DNA of 64,000 bases from assembly GCA_024123915.1 (NCBI GenBank), contig CP099650.1, positions 5,766,001-5,830,000 of the forward strand. The letters run 5' to 3'. Source of the stretch: Oxalobacteraceae bacterium OTU3CAMAD1 (GTDB lineage: Bacteria > Pseudomonadota > Gammaproteobacteria > Burkholderiales > Burkholderiaceae_D). Every line of letters begins with the position of its first letter. Within the stretch, counting starts at the first letter, position 1. The notes beneath the pieces are model-generated. The model searched no databases. It had not been told where the DNA came from and saw only the letters and a program-made list of their open reading frames with translations. This document shows, in pieces, positions 24,136-33,132 of the stretch. A program made the position numbers and the translations under genes.

Positions 24136-25065
24136 ATGCCACTACACTCCGTCATCATGCCCGCCTACAACGGCCAGACCTATCTGGCCGAGGCGATCGA
24201 CAGCATCCTGCGGCAAACCTGCGCGGAGCTCGAACTGATCATCGTCAACGATTGCGCCACCGACGACTCGGCGGCGATCGCGGCCGACTATGCCGCGCGC
24301 GACACCAGGGTGCGCGTAGTGTCGACGGCGGTCAATTCCGGCGCGCCCGCGTTGCCGAAGAATGTCGGACTGTCGCTGGCGAGGGGCCGGTACATCTCCT
24401 TCTGCGACCAGGATGACGTGATGCTGCCGGACAAACTGGAACACGCCACGCGCATCTTCGCGCAGCATGCCGACCTGGACATCCTCTTCGCGGATTTCGA
24501 ACCGTTCGGCGAGGCGCTGCACGGGCAGCGCGGCTACCTGACGCACAAGGAATTCACATCGAAGGCGCGGGGCTACCTGGAGCCGCTGGGGGACGGGCTG
24601 TACCGGTGCCGCAACTTCTGGGGTTGCATGGCCGGCCTGCAGACCGGCATGAGCACGCAGACCATCGTGTGCCGGCGCGAAGTCATCGTCGGCCAGCGCT
24701 TCGACGTGCGTTACCGCATCCTGGACGACATCTCGATGTGGTACCGGTTCGCGGAGACGGCGCGGATCGGCTTCCTCGACCGCACCGTCGCCCGCTACCG
24801 CCATCACGACCAAGCGCTCACGACGGACGAAGCCCTGCTCGCGCGGGAGACGCTCGCCTTCCACAAGGAAAATTACTTCCGACAATCCCATCTGTTCAAC
24901 GCCGCAGAGAACAAAAGGTATCGCAGCATGCTCGCCGGATTCCTGATCCGCGTCGCCTCGTGCCCCAACGTCAGCAAGCTGGAACAGCGCGCCAATCTGG
25001 CGCAATCGCTGATTTTCGAGGTTCGCCTAAGCACGTTGCGCTGGCTGCTGCAAACATTTGCGTGA
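24136..25065 (+). CDS. family 2 glycosyltransferase
   Basis: GT-A fold glycosyltransferase of 309 aa. It opens HSVIMPAYNGQTYLAEAIDS, has ELIIVNDCATDDS (nucleotide-binding Asp pair) near residue 36, and FCDQDDVMLPDKLE with a DxDD metal motif near residue 94. A second acidic site lies in RILDDISMWYRF. There are no membrane segments, so it is a cytosolic or peripheral enzyme. The start is chosen by an AGGA box within the flippase stop region; the frame is open far upstream but overlaps the flippase in another frame. It is probably co-transcribed with the flippase. The sugar donor and acceptor are unknown. Confidence 0.88.
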   Translation: MPLHSVIMPAYNGQTYLAEAIDSILRQTCAELELIIVNDCATDDSAAIAADYAARDTRVRVVSTAVNSGAPALPKNVGLSLARGRYISFCDQDDVMLPDKLEHATRIFAQHADLDILFADFEPFGEALHGQRGYLTHKEFTSKARGYLEPLGDGLYRCRNFWGCMAGLQTGMSTQTIVCRREVIVGQRFDVRYRILDDISMWYRFAETARIGFLDRTVARYRHHDQALTTDEALLARETLAFHKENYFRQSHLFNAAENKRYRSMLAGFLIRVASCPNVSKLEQRANLAQSLIFEVRLSTLRWLLQTFA

Positions 25066-25136
25066 CTTGTCGCCAATAAGCCGCACCCTCCCAGGAAGAC
25101 ATCTCGCATACGGTGAGCGGTGTTAAACTTTCTTCC

Positions 25137-26066
25137 ATGCATTCACCGTTTACGCCACACTTTCCAGCCGGCGCGCCACGCGGCACATCACGCAGAACCG
25201 CGTTACTGGCCCTGACCGCCTGGACCTTTGGTACGCGCAACGCGCTGGCGGCGCCAGAGCCGATGGCCTACCGCTACTGGGACTGGGGAAAAACCCCCAA
25301 GCGCGATCAATACCAGACCGCCGCGCTCAAGCTGGCCCTGCAAAAGACGACGCCGGACTACGGCCCGTTCACGGTGGTGCACGTGGTCGATACGATGAGC
25401 ACCACGCGCGTCCGGCGTGAAATCCATTCCGGCAAGCGTATGAACGTCCATGCCGGCCCGTGGCGCGACCTGGACGCCGACGACCCGGAAGAGCGCGCCA
25501 TCATGATCGGCACGCCCGTCCTGAGCGGCCTGCTGGGCTACCGCCAACTGATCGTGCGCCGCGACGACCTGCCGAAATTTCAAGCCATCACCACCGCCCC
25601 ACAGTTAAAACGGCTGGTGGCCGGACAAGGCCGGGGCTGGGTGGATAACGCCGTGCTGCGCCACAACGGCTATCAGGTCGTCGACAGCGGCAACATTGCA
25701 ACCTTGCTCGACATGCTGGTCAGCCACCGCTTCGACTATCTGCCGATCAGCGTGGTCGAAGCCGATTTCCTGATGAAGGAACATGCGCAACTGGCCGACA
25801 CGCTGGCACTGGTGCCGGGGCTGATGCTGTATTACCCCTTGCCGGTGGTGTACTACGTCAGCGCCAACGAGCCGCGGCTGGCGCAGCGGCTCGAGGCCGG
25901 TCTGTCGATGGCCAAACGCGATGGCTCGCTGGACGCGCTGACCGCGCGCTACTTCGCCAAGGAAATCGAACTGGTGAAAGCCAGCGCCAGCCGCTGCTTC
26001 ACGCTGGACCATCCGCTGCTGCCGAAAATCTATGCGTCGGAGCCACCGCGACTACTGGGCAGGTAG
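25137..26066 (+). CDS. Tat-type periplasmic solute-binding-like protein
   Basis: Protein of 309 aa with a twin-arginine-like signal (TSRRTALLALTAWTFGTRNALAAPEP, about residues 17-42) and a bacterial extracellular solute-binding protein family 3-like body: a lobe with YRYWDWGKTPKRDQYQ, LLGYRQLIVRRDDLPKF, and LSHRFDYLPIS/RLEAGLSMAKRDGS patterns near the C-terminus. No transporter genes are adjacent, so it may act as a sensor partner rather than an ABC uptake component. A GTG 24 bases upstream is an alternative start. It is convergent with the CheB-like gene. Confidence 0.75.
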   Translation: MHSPFTPHFPAGAPRGTSRRTALLALTAWTFGTRNALAAPEPMAYRYWDWGKTPKRDQYQTAALKLALQKTTPDYGPFTVVHVVDTMSTTRVRREIHSGKRMNVHAGPWRDLDADDPEERAIMIGTPVLSGLLGYRQLIVRRDDLPKFQAITTAPQLKRLVAGQGRGWVDNAVLRHNGYQVVDSGNIATLLDMLVSHRFDYLPISVVEADFLMKEHAQLADTLALVPGLMLYYPLPVVYYVSANEPRLAQRLEAGLSMAKRDGSLDALTARYFAKEIELVKASASRCFTLDHPLLPKIYASEPPRLLGR

Positions 26067-26104
26067 CGCTTCGCGGTTCATGGCGGCTTGGAAAACGGCC
26101 GACG

Positions 26105-27124
26105 TCACGACTGGTCGGCGTCTTTTTCCGGCCGCTCCAGCATCCCGCGCAAGAGTGCCGCCTGATCCGATGCGATTGCCGATTGCGCCGCGTATGCCTT
26201 TTCAGCACGCTCCCGCTCGGACGCGCCGGCGTGCAGATCGCGCAGCATTTTTTCCCGCTCCTGCAGCGCCCGAACAGCCGCCCACAGCGCCTCCTCGACG
26301 ACATCGCCCTGCAATTCCTCCAATATGCGCGCCGTATAGGCATGCCCGGTGTGACAGCGAAAACGCGGAACGCCGTTGTCGGTCAATTGCCACAACGTGC
26401 CGTGGCACTCCGGGCAGGTAAAGGTCGATGGCGTCGCGATCTTCGCCAACTCCTGTAATCCGCCCTGACCGGCGCTCATCCGGTTTTCCAACTTCAGCCA
26501 GGATTTGACTGACGCCGCTTCGGCGTCGTCCGATGGTGTGGTCATGGAAGACTCCAATCGCTCTGATTGAACGCGCCTGACAAGCTCGGGGCCGATGTCG
26601 TCCGAGCGCAACATCATATCGACCGCGACGCTCGCCAGCGCCATGCTCGGCATGCTGGCGGCCGCCGCATCGGCGGGGTCCTGGACGATGGCGCAGCCGC
26701 CAAGCGACTTTATCGCCTGCAAGCCGGCGGCGCCGTCGTCGAGATACCCGGTCAAGATGACGCCGATCGCTTGCTTGCCGTAAGCCACGGCGACCGAGCG
26801 AAACAGCGGATCGATCGCCGGCCGCGCATGGTTTTCCTTTGCCCCGTGATGCAAGCGGACGGTGCTCCCGTCCTCGCTGACGAGCATATGGTAGTCGGCG
26901 GGCGCCAGCAACACCACGCCGGCCGCGACCGGCGCCCCGTCGCGCGCGTCGCGCACGGGCAACACGCTATCCTTCGCCAGGATCTCGGCAAGGGCACTCC
27001 TGCGCGCGCCGATATGCGTGACGATTAACAAGGTGCCGGGAAAATCTGCGGGTAGCGCGGACACGATCTTCAGCAGCACGCGCATCGCGCCGAACGAACC
27101 ACCGATGGCAATGACTCTGTGCAT
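26105..27124 (-). CDS. stand-alone CheB-type methylesterase with C-terminal zinc-ribbon-like region
   Basis: Protein of 339 aa. The CheB methylesterase domain occupies residues 1-185 with the catalytic triad visible: Ser10 in IGGSFGA, His37 in THIGA, Asp130 in TGYLDDGA. No receiver domain precedes it, so it is not controlled by CheA phosphorylation in the usual way. The C-terminal part has CPECHGTLW and FRCHTGHAY (about residues 235-265), a possible zinc ribbon, then a helical tail. CheB proteins of this architecture occur in chemosensory and stress contexts. The start at 27124 has AGGGG seven bases upstream. No other che gene lies nearby. Confidence 0.85.
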   Translation of the reverse strand: MHRVIAIGGSFGAMRVLLKIVSALPADFPGTLLIVTHIGARRSALAEILAKDSVLPVRDARDGAPVAAGVVLLAPADYHMLVSEDGSTVRLHHGAKENHARPAIDPLFRSVAVAYGKQAIGVILTGYLDDGAAGLQAIKSLGGCAIVQDPADAAAASMPSMALASVAVDMMLRSDDIGPELVRRVQSERLESSMTTPSDDAEAASVKSWLKLENRMSAGQGGLQELAKIATPSTFTCPECHGTLWQLTDNGVPRFRCHTGHAYTARILEELQGDVVEEALWAAVRALQEREKMLRDLHAGASERERAEKAYAAQSAIASDQAALLRGMLERPEKDADQS

Positions 27125-27220
27125 GTCGCGTCCCCTGTTCCTCCTCATCTCATCGTCATTTTATCCCCGAGTCCGGTCACCGACGGCGCACGATTGCGCG
27201 CGCATCAGCCCTTCGGACAT

Positions 27221-27264
27221 AAAAAAACGGCCGGGTCCCGCATGCGATGCGGAACCCGGCCGTT
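27221..27264 (-). terminator. intrinsic terminator of the TonB-dependent receptor
   Basis: On the minus strand AACGGCCGGGT...ACCCGGCCGTT forms a long GC-rich stem 15 bases after the receptor stop, followed by TTTTTTT. Confidence 0.9.
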
Positions 27265-27279
27265 CTGTGCGGAGCGGAC

Positions 27280-30045
27280 TTAGAAAGCCATCCGCACGCC
27301 GAGGTTCACACGGCGGCCGACATCTTCCAGTGTCAGGAACTGGCTCTCGTTGTTGGCGTACTCGCGCATTCTCGCGTTGTTCAGATTGATTGCGTCGAGA
27401 TAGAGCGAGATCTTCGGCGTGATGTTGTAACGCAAGCTCGCATCGGTCTGGCCATACGCCGCGCGGTTGCGCGGCATGGTGCTGCCGCCGCCGCAATCGA
27501 CCGAGAAGTGGTTACGCCAGTTGTAGCTCACGCGCGCCGAGAACTGGGTGTTCTCGAAGAACAGCGAACCGTTGTACGACTGCGGCGACAGGCCTGGGTA
27601 GCCGCACGCCGGGGCGCTGCCCGCGCGCTCGGCGCTGGCGTCCACGTAGGTGTAGTTGGCCGACACGCCGAAGCCCTGCAGCCAAGGGATCGAGTCGTCG
27701 AAGGCGTACTGGCCGGCGATCTCGATACCCTTGATCTTGCCTTTCTGGCCGTTGCGCACGCGGGAGTCGTGCACCACCTCGTCGAACTGCGGTATGCGCA
27801 TGTCCTGCAAGGTCGTCTCGAGGAAGTCGGACACCTTCTTCATGAACACGGCCGTGCTGACATAGTTGGTCTTCGACAGATACCATTCATACGAAATGTC
27901 GAAGTTCTTCGACTGCATCGGCTTCAGGTAAGGGTTGCCGCCGCCGGTCTGCACGTCGCCGAAGCGGCCGCCGTACCAGTTGTCCACGCTCATCTGGCTC
28001 AGCGTCGGCCGGGTCTCGGTCTTGGAGGCGGCAAAGCGCAGCAGCATGTCCTTGGTCAGGTCGATTTTCAGATTGGCCGACGGCAGGTAGCTGTTATAGC
28101 TGTTGTCGACGGTGATGACCTGGTATGGTCCCCACTGCGAAATGAAGGTCGTGTCGTTCGGGCTCTTCACCGCCGACAGCAGCACGCGGCTGGTGCCGGT
28201 CGAGGACGAGTTCACGCGCACCATGCGCATGCCGGCGTTGGCCGACCAGCCGCTGCCCTCCCAGCGCGTGTCCAGGAACAGGCTCTTGACCTTTTCCTCC
28301 ACGCCCCACGACGACGGCTTGGTGTAGTCGATCGCCATCGGGCCGTTAGGATACCTGGTCTTGTCGGAATACAGGGCCGGATCGTTGGACTGCGGCAGCA
28401 GAGACGGCTGGTTCAGATAATTGATGTAGGCGTGCGGGTCGAAGCGCAGATAGGCGGGCGGCACCTGGGCGCCGCCGCCGAGGAAGTTTTCCAGCGGCGT
28501 CACCGTGAACAGGCTGGCCGGCAGGCCCACGTGGTAGCCGCTGAAGGCGTTCCACGAATCGCTGCTGTACGTCAGGCGGCCGACCTCGCGCTGAGAATAG
28601 CCGACACCGGTATCGGCGCCCTTGAAGAAGCCGATATCGTGGTCCCACGACAGGTTCATGCGCCCTTCTTTCAACTTGTCGTGGAGGTTGACCTGGCCGT
28701 TGGAGACGGCGTGCGCGCGCACCGCCGTCGGGTCGGCCAAGCCGTCGCCGAAGGTGATGCTCGGCGTGCCGTTAAAGCTGAGCATGTCGCCGTTTTTCGG
28801 CACCATGCCGGCCACCACCCACATGTCCGGCGTGGCCGACGTCGAGCGCGAGGTCGACACATCGCCCTCCAGGCGCCATTCGTCGCCCAGCTTCCATTTC
28901 GAATTCAGGCCGAAGGCGCGGGTGATCGACAGGCGATCGCCGCCCTTGACGATCATGTCGTTCGAGTTCGCTTCGCCGAGCAGCTTGCCGGCGCCGGCGA
29001 TCTCCGGGTTGTTGGCGTAAAAGATCGAGCCGGGACGCAGGAAGCTGGTCACCTGGTCGTTGTTGTCGTACTTCACGCCGAGCTGGGTTGGATTGTTCCA
29101 GTCGCTGACGGCGACCACATCGTTTTTCTGGTCCAGGCGCGAATACAGGGCGTCGGCGCTGAGCTTCCACGTCGGCGACGGATTGTATTGCACGGCCAGG
29201 TTACCGACCAGGCGCTTGCGGCTTTCCTCCTCCTGCTGGAAGCCGTAGCTCTGCGGCATATACAGCTTGCGGGTGGTGACGTCGGCCATCGTCAAGCCGC
29301 GCGAGTTGAGGTCGCCGTTGATCATCGCCACGTCGCGGTAGTTCCAGGCGTCGTTGACGGCCTTGTTCTGCTTGGACGCGCGGTCGGTATACGACACCGA
29401 GCCGGCCACGCCGAAGGTGCGCGCCTCGTTGGCGAACGAATACATGCCGCTGGCGTTGGGCGTGTACTTTTTCGAATTGTCGTCATAGGAGCTCGACGCG
29501 TTGAACACGGTCGAGTGCCCTACCTTGCCCGACAGCGGACGCGCGGTCTGGATATCCACGGTCGAACCGATGCCGCCCTCGGGCAGGAAGGCCTGGGAGG
29601 TCTTGTAGACCAGCACCTTGGAAATCAGGTCGGACGACAGCATGTCGAACGAAAACTCGCGGCCGCCGGTGTCGCTGGTCATGGTGCGGCCGTTGACCAG
29701 CACGTTGTTGAACTCAGGTCCCAAACCGCGCACCGAGATGTAGCGACCTTCGCCGCCGTTGCGCTGGATCTGCACGCCGGTCACGCGCTGCAAGGATTCG
29801 GCGATATTGGTGTCGGGGAATTTACCGGCGTCCTCGGCCGAAACAGCGTCGACCACGCCGTCCTGCATGCGTTTGGTGTTGAGGGAGGAACTGAGGGAAG
29901 CGCGGATGCCGCTGACGACGACTGTCGCGGAAGGATCCACTACCGGCTGGTCGGCCGTTTGCGCGGAGGCACTAAAAGAAATTACCATTTCGGCGATGAG
30001 GGCTGCCAATACAGTCTTCCGCATACGGGTCTGAGGCGTTGTCAT
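27280..30045 (-). CDS. TonB-dependent receptor (TonB-Xanth-Caul type)
   Basis: Outer-membrane active transporter of 921 aa. It has a signal peptide (residues 1-28), a short region with VVVSGIRASLSSSLNTKR, the plug domain (FPDTNIAESLQRVTGVQIQR near residue 77; GRYISVRGLGPEFNNVLVNG near 101; GGIGSTVDIQT near 157), and a C-terminal 22-stranded barrel ending in Phe (VRMAF). The plug pattern fits the large family found in Xanthomonas, Caulobacter and relatives, often used for glycans. An AGGAGA box precedes the ATG. No regulator, TonB or enzyme gene is adjacent, so the substrate is unknown. A strong terminator follows. Confidence 0.92.
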   Translation of the reverse strand: MTTPQTRMRKTVLAALIAEMVISFSASAQTADQPVVDPSATVVVSGIRASLSSSLNTKRMQDGVVDAVSAEDAGKFPDTNIAESLQRVTGVQIQRNGGEGRYISVRGLGPEFNNVLVNGRTMTSDTGGREFSFDMLSSDLISKVLVYKTSQAFLPEGGIGSTVDIQTARPLSGKVGHSTVFNASSSYDDNSKKYTPNASGMYSFANEARTFGVAGSVSYTDRASKQNKAVNDAWNYRDVAMINGDLNSRGLTMADVTTRKLYMPQSYGFQQEEESRKRLVGNLAVQYNPSPTWKLSADALYSRLDQKNDVVAVSDWNNPTQLGVKYDNNDQVTSFLRPGSIFYANNPEIAGAGKLLGEANSNDMIVKGGDRLSITRAFGLNSKWKLGDEWRLEGDVSTSRSTSATPDMWVVAGMVPKNGDMLSFNGTPSITFGDGLADPTAVRAHAVSNGQVNLHDKLKEGRMNLSWDHDIGFFKGADTGVGYSQREVGRLTYSSDSWNAFSGYHVGLPASLFTVTPLENFLGGGAQVPPAYLRFDPHAYINYLNQPSLLPQSNDPALYSDKTRYPNGPMAIDYTKPSSWGVEEKVKSLFLDTRWEGSGWSANAGMRMVRVNSSSTGTSRVLLSAVKSPNDTTFISQWGPYQVITVDNSYNSYLPSANLKIDLTKDMLLRFAASKTETRPTLSQMSVDNWYGGRFGDVQTGGGNPYLKPMQSKNFDISYEWYLSKTNYVSTAVFMKKVSDFLETTLQDMRIPQFDEVVHDSRVRNGQKGKIKGIEIAGQYAFDDSIPWLQGFGVSANYTYVDASAERAGSAPACGYPGLSPQSYNGSLFFENTQFSARVSYNWRNHFSVDCGGGSTMPRNRAAYGQTDASLRYNITPKISLYLDAINLNNARMREYANNESQFLTLEDVGRRVNLGVRMAF

Positions 30046-30208
30046 TGTTGTCTCCTATGTTGTTATTGCAGTCCTTTTTGTACTTGCCATGGCTGCATGA
30101 CTTTTATAATAAGCCCCTCTCAACAATGCCAATCTATCATTTATTTGCAAATTCATATTCCAAAATCATATAACTAGCATTGCAACATTTTGTCCTGAAC
30201 AAGCAAAT

Positions 30209-30239
30209 GAAAAAGCCAACCCATGATGGATTGGCTTTC
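30209..30239 (-). terminator. intrinsic terminator of the acyltransferase gene
   Basis: On the minus strand AAGCCAATCC and GGGTTGGCTT pair around ATCAT and are followed by TTTTCATTT. The rest of the 220-base gap to the receptor gene is AT-rich and holds that gene's upstream region. Confidence 0.7.
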
Positions 30240-30265
30240 GTTACCGCAGTGGAAGCTTTAACCCG

Positions 30266-31393
30266 CTAGGCGGGCGACGGGCGCACGACGCTGTGACCTG
30301 TGGCACGCTGAACCAGGCTGGCTAGCGGCGCCTCTACGCACCTGAAGAAAACCACCCCTGCGGCCAGGCTGGCGGCCCACGCCACGAGCATGCCGAAGGC
30401 CTGCAATTCCGGCTCCGGCGGCACGAAACGGGTGAACGCCGCGTTCACCAGCAGACATACCGGAAAATGTATCAGAAACACGGAATACGATATCCGAGCC
30501 AATCCGTTGACCACCGACCATCCCTTACCGCTGGATGTTGTTTTGGCGCGACCAAACAACACTAAAACGCAGGCAACCGCCATCGCCAGCGCGATGCGGC
30601 TGCGGAAATCGAGTGCCTGGGCGGCCAGCACGGGCAAAAACGCCATTCCCACCAGCAACGCGGCGGCGCCCGGTTTGCGACGCGGATCGCTGGCCCACCA
30701 GGCCATCAAGCCCAAGCCATAGCTACCGAAGAAATACGGCGCCCAGTTATCCCAGTCGGCATCCAGATTGAAGTACACAAGGGACAGCGCGACGGCCAGC
30801 GAGATCATGCTCGGCATCAGCCACGGCGAACGGCGCTCGGCGGCGAGACGGCCGCCGATCCACAACATCAGCGCCATCAACGCATACAGTTGGAAGTCGA
30901 TGGCGACATACCAAGCGCCCGCCGACAGCGACGGATAGCCCAGCACGCCATGCAACAACAGCGCATGCGCGGCAAGCTGGCTCAAGGTGGCCGGTTCAGA
31001 GATCGAATCATGCGCCATCAACTTACCGGCCAGCATGGAAGCGGCGGCGGCCAGCAAGGTCGCGACCATGAACGGCGGCGCCAGCTTGGCGTAGCGTCGC
31101 CAGATCGCGCCGATTGGGTCGGCCATGCCGGCGTGGCCCGTGGGCGCCAGGGATTTGGCGGCCAAAAAGCCGCCGATGACGAGGAAGGCCTGCACCGCGA
31201 TGCGGGCGCTATCCCCGAGCCAACTTATCAAGGCCGGCAACATGGGTCGCACGTGATCGGCCATCGGACCATAGAAGGCGAGATGATGCAGCACGATCAG
31301 CTGCGCCGCGCCCGCCTTCAACAGATTGATCAAGCCAAATTGCGATGGCGGACGCATCTCCGCCCCAACCGCTCCTTTTGCCATTAACGTCAT
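30266..31393 (-). CDS. membrane acyltransferase, acyltransferase-3 family
   Basis: Multi-spanning protein of 375 aa with about ten hydrophobic segments and acyltransferase-3 features: INLLKAGAAQLIVLHHLAFYG near the N-terminus (the His pair is typical), GGFLAAKSLAP, and ISYSVFLIHFPVCLLVNAAF toward the C-terminus. Such enzymes O-acylate sugars of lipopolysaccharide, exopolysaccharide or glucans. The start at 31393 is preceded by AGGA at seven bases; an ATG nine codons upstream lacks a ribosome site. It is a single gene, with the flippase/glycosyltransferase pair 6 kb away as the only other glycan genes. Confidence 0.82.
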   Translation of the reverse strand: MTLMAKGAVGAEMRPPSQFGLINLLKAGAAQLIVLHHLAFYGPMADHVRPMLPALISWLGDSARIAVQAFLVIGGFLAAKSLAPTGHAGMADPIGAIWRRYAKLAPPFMVATLLAAAASMLAGKLMAHDSISEPATLSQLAAHALLLHGVLGYPSLSAGAWYVAIDFQLYALMALMLWIGGRLAAERRSPWLMPSMISLAVALSLVYFNLDADWDNWAPYFFGSYGLGLMAWWASDPRRKPGAAALLVGMAFLPVLAAQALDFRSRIALAMAVACVLVLFGRAKTTSSGKGWSVVNGLARISYSVFLIHFPVCLLVNAAFTRFVPPEPELQAFGMLVAWAASLAAGVVFFRCVEAPLASLVQRATGHSVVRPSPA

Positions 31394-31532
31394 ACCGATT
31401 CCTTGCCGTGCCAAAACCATTCCACAACATATCTAAAAGCAATTGAATTGCTGTCAATGTTGTAGACCGGTCGCTATCATAGCTGAGGCTGGCATATCGG
31501 TGGCGCGCGCATTGCTCAGTTGCGTTAGGGAA

Positions 31533-33071
31533 TTAACGTTTCTTCATGATCGAGCCGAGCACGCCGCGAATAATTTCGCGCCCGACCTGGGAACCGATGC
31601 TGCGCACGGCCGACTTGACCATCGCCTGCACCGCCGTGTCGCGCTTGCCGCTCTGGCCGAACAAGCCGCCCAGCACGTCACCGAACATCGCGCCGCCGCC
31701 GGCCGCTTCCGGGGGCTGTTGTTGTGGTTGCTGTCCAGGCGATGCCCCGCGCGCGGCCGCGTCGGGAGCATCCTGCGCCGAGCGGGCGCCGGCGGCCACG
31801 CGGCCGTTCAGCTTCTCATAGGCCGATTCGCGGTCGATCGTCTTTTCATAGACGCCCGCGACGATGGAACCGTCGATGGCCGCCTTGCGCTCGGCCGCGT
31901 CGAGCGGGCCGAGCTGGCTGGCCGGCGGCAGGATGAAGACGCGCTCCACCATGCGCGGCGCGCCCTTCTCGTCGAGGAAGGACACCAGCGCCTCGCCCAC
32001 GCCCAGTTCGGTGATCACCTGTGAGACATCCAGCGCAGGATTGGGGCGGAACGTCTCGGCGGCGGCCTTGACCGCCTTCTGGTCGCGCGGCGTATAGGCC
32101 CGCAGCGCGTGCTGGACGCGGTTGCCGAGCTGGCCCAGCACCGTGTCCGGGATATCGATCGGATTTTGCGTGACGAAGAACACGCCCACGCCCTTGGAAC
32201 GGATCAGGCGCACCACCTGCTCTATTTTTTGCAGCAGGGCCTTGGGCGCGTCGGTGAACAGCAGATGCGCCTCGTCGAAGAAGAACACCAGCTTCGGCTT
32301 GTCGAGGTCGCCCACCTCGGGCAGGTTCTCAAACAGCTCGGACAGCATCCACAGCAGAAACACCGCGTACAGGCGCGGCGCGTTCATCAGCTTGTCGGCG
32401 CTGAGGATGTTGATCACGCCTTTGCCGCGCGCGTCGGTCTGCAGCAGGTCGTCGATGTTAAGCATCGGCTCGCCGAAGAACTGGTCGCCGCCCTGCTCCT
32501 CGATGGCGATCAGGCCGCGCTGGATGGCGCCGATGCTGGCCGCGCTGATGTTGCCGTAACTGGTCTTGAAGTCGGCCGCGTTGTCGCCGACGTGCTGCAG
32601 CATGGCGCGCAAATCCTTGCTGTCGAGCAGCAGCAAACCGTTGTCGTCGGCGATGCGGAACACCAGTTGCAGCACGCCCTCCTGCGTATCGTTCAGGTTA
32701 AGCATCCGCGCCAGCAGCAGCGGGCCCAGGTCGGACACGGTCGCGCGCACCGGATGGCCCTTTTCGCCGAACACGTCCCAGAAGGTGACCGGGCAGCCGG
32801 CCCACTGCGGCGTCTCCAGCTTGAGCGCGGCGAGGCGGGCGCCCATCTTCTCGCTCAGCGCGCCGGCCTTGGCGATGCCGGACAAGTCGCCCTTGACGTC
32901 GGCCATAAAGACCGGCACGCCGATCTCGGACAGCGACTGCGCGATCTTCTGCAAGGTCACGGTCTTGCCGGTGCCGGTGGCGCCGGTGATGCAGCCGTGG
33001 CGGTTGACCAGGTTGGACAGCAAGTCCAAGGAGATGGAGTCGTTCTTGGCGATGGTGATCGGGGTAGGCAT
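31533..33071 (-). CDS. yjgR: HerA/VirB4-like ATPase, YjgR type (DUF853)
   Basis: Cytosolic P-loop ATPase of 512 aa. The Walker A motif GATGTGKT lies at about residues 30-37, Walker B is [13 protein letters not shown] near 265, and [30 protein letters not shown] carries the sensor/arginine region. The C-terminal 100 residues are low complexity (Gln/Pro/Gly-rich) and end in a conserved basic helix ([16 protein letters not shown]). Homologues are widespread and called helicase HerA-like, but their role is not settled. The start is ATG at 33071. It stands alone, 60 bp after the diguanylate cyclase end. Confidence 0.9.
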   Translation of the reverse strand: MPTPITIAKNDSISLDLLSNLVNRHGCITGATGTGKTVTLQKIAQSLSEIGVPVFMADVKGDLSGIAKAGALSEKMGARLAALKLETPQWAGCPVTFWDVFGEKGHPVRATVSDLGPLLLARMLNLNDTQEGVLQLVFRIADDNGLLLLDSKDLRAMLQHVGDNAADFKTSYGNISAASIGAIQRGLIAIEEQGGDQFFGEPMLNIDDLLQTDARGKGVINILSADKLMNAPRLYAVFLLWMLSELFENLPEVGDLDKPKLVFFFDEAHLLFTDAPKALLQKIEQVVRLIRSKGVGVFFVTQNPIDIPDTVLGQLGNRVQHALRAYTPRDQKAVKAAAETFRPNPALDVSQVITELGVGEALVSFLDEKGAPRMVERVFILPPASQLGPLDAAERKAAIDGSIVAGVYEKTIDRESAYEKLNGRVAAGARSAQDAPDAAARGASPGQQPQQQPPEAAGGGAMFGDVLGGLFGQSGKRDTAVQAMVKSAVRSIGSQVGREIIRGVLGSIMKKR

Positions 33072-33132
33072 GGTCGTCCTGCGGCTGGATGATAGGAAAA
33101 ACCATCATACCGCAACCGTGCCCGCGACTGGC

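Noticed and set aside
23173..25065. Apparent 630-residue fusion of an Arg/Ala-rich domain to the glycosyltransferase
   Set aside because: The first 320 codons overlap the flippase gene in another frame. The true glycosyltransferase starts at 24136 after an AGGA box.
27247..30177. A 976-codon open frame on the plus strand opposite the TonB-dependent receptor
   Set aside because: It is the antisense shadow of a clearly coding GC-rich gene; composition is Arg/His/Val/Ala-rich with no domain, and no ribosome site fits.
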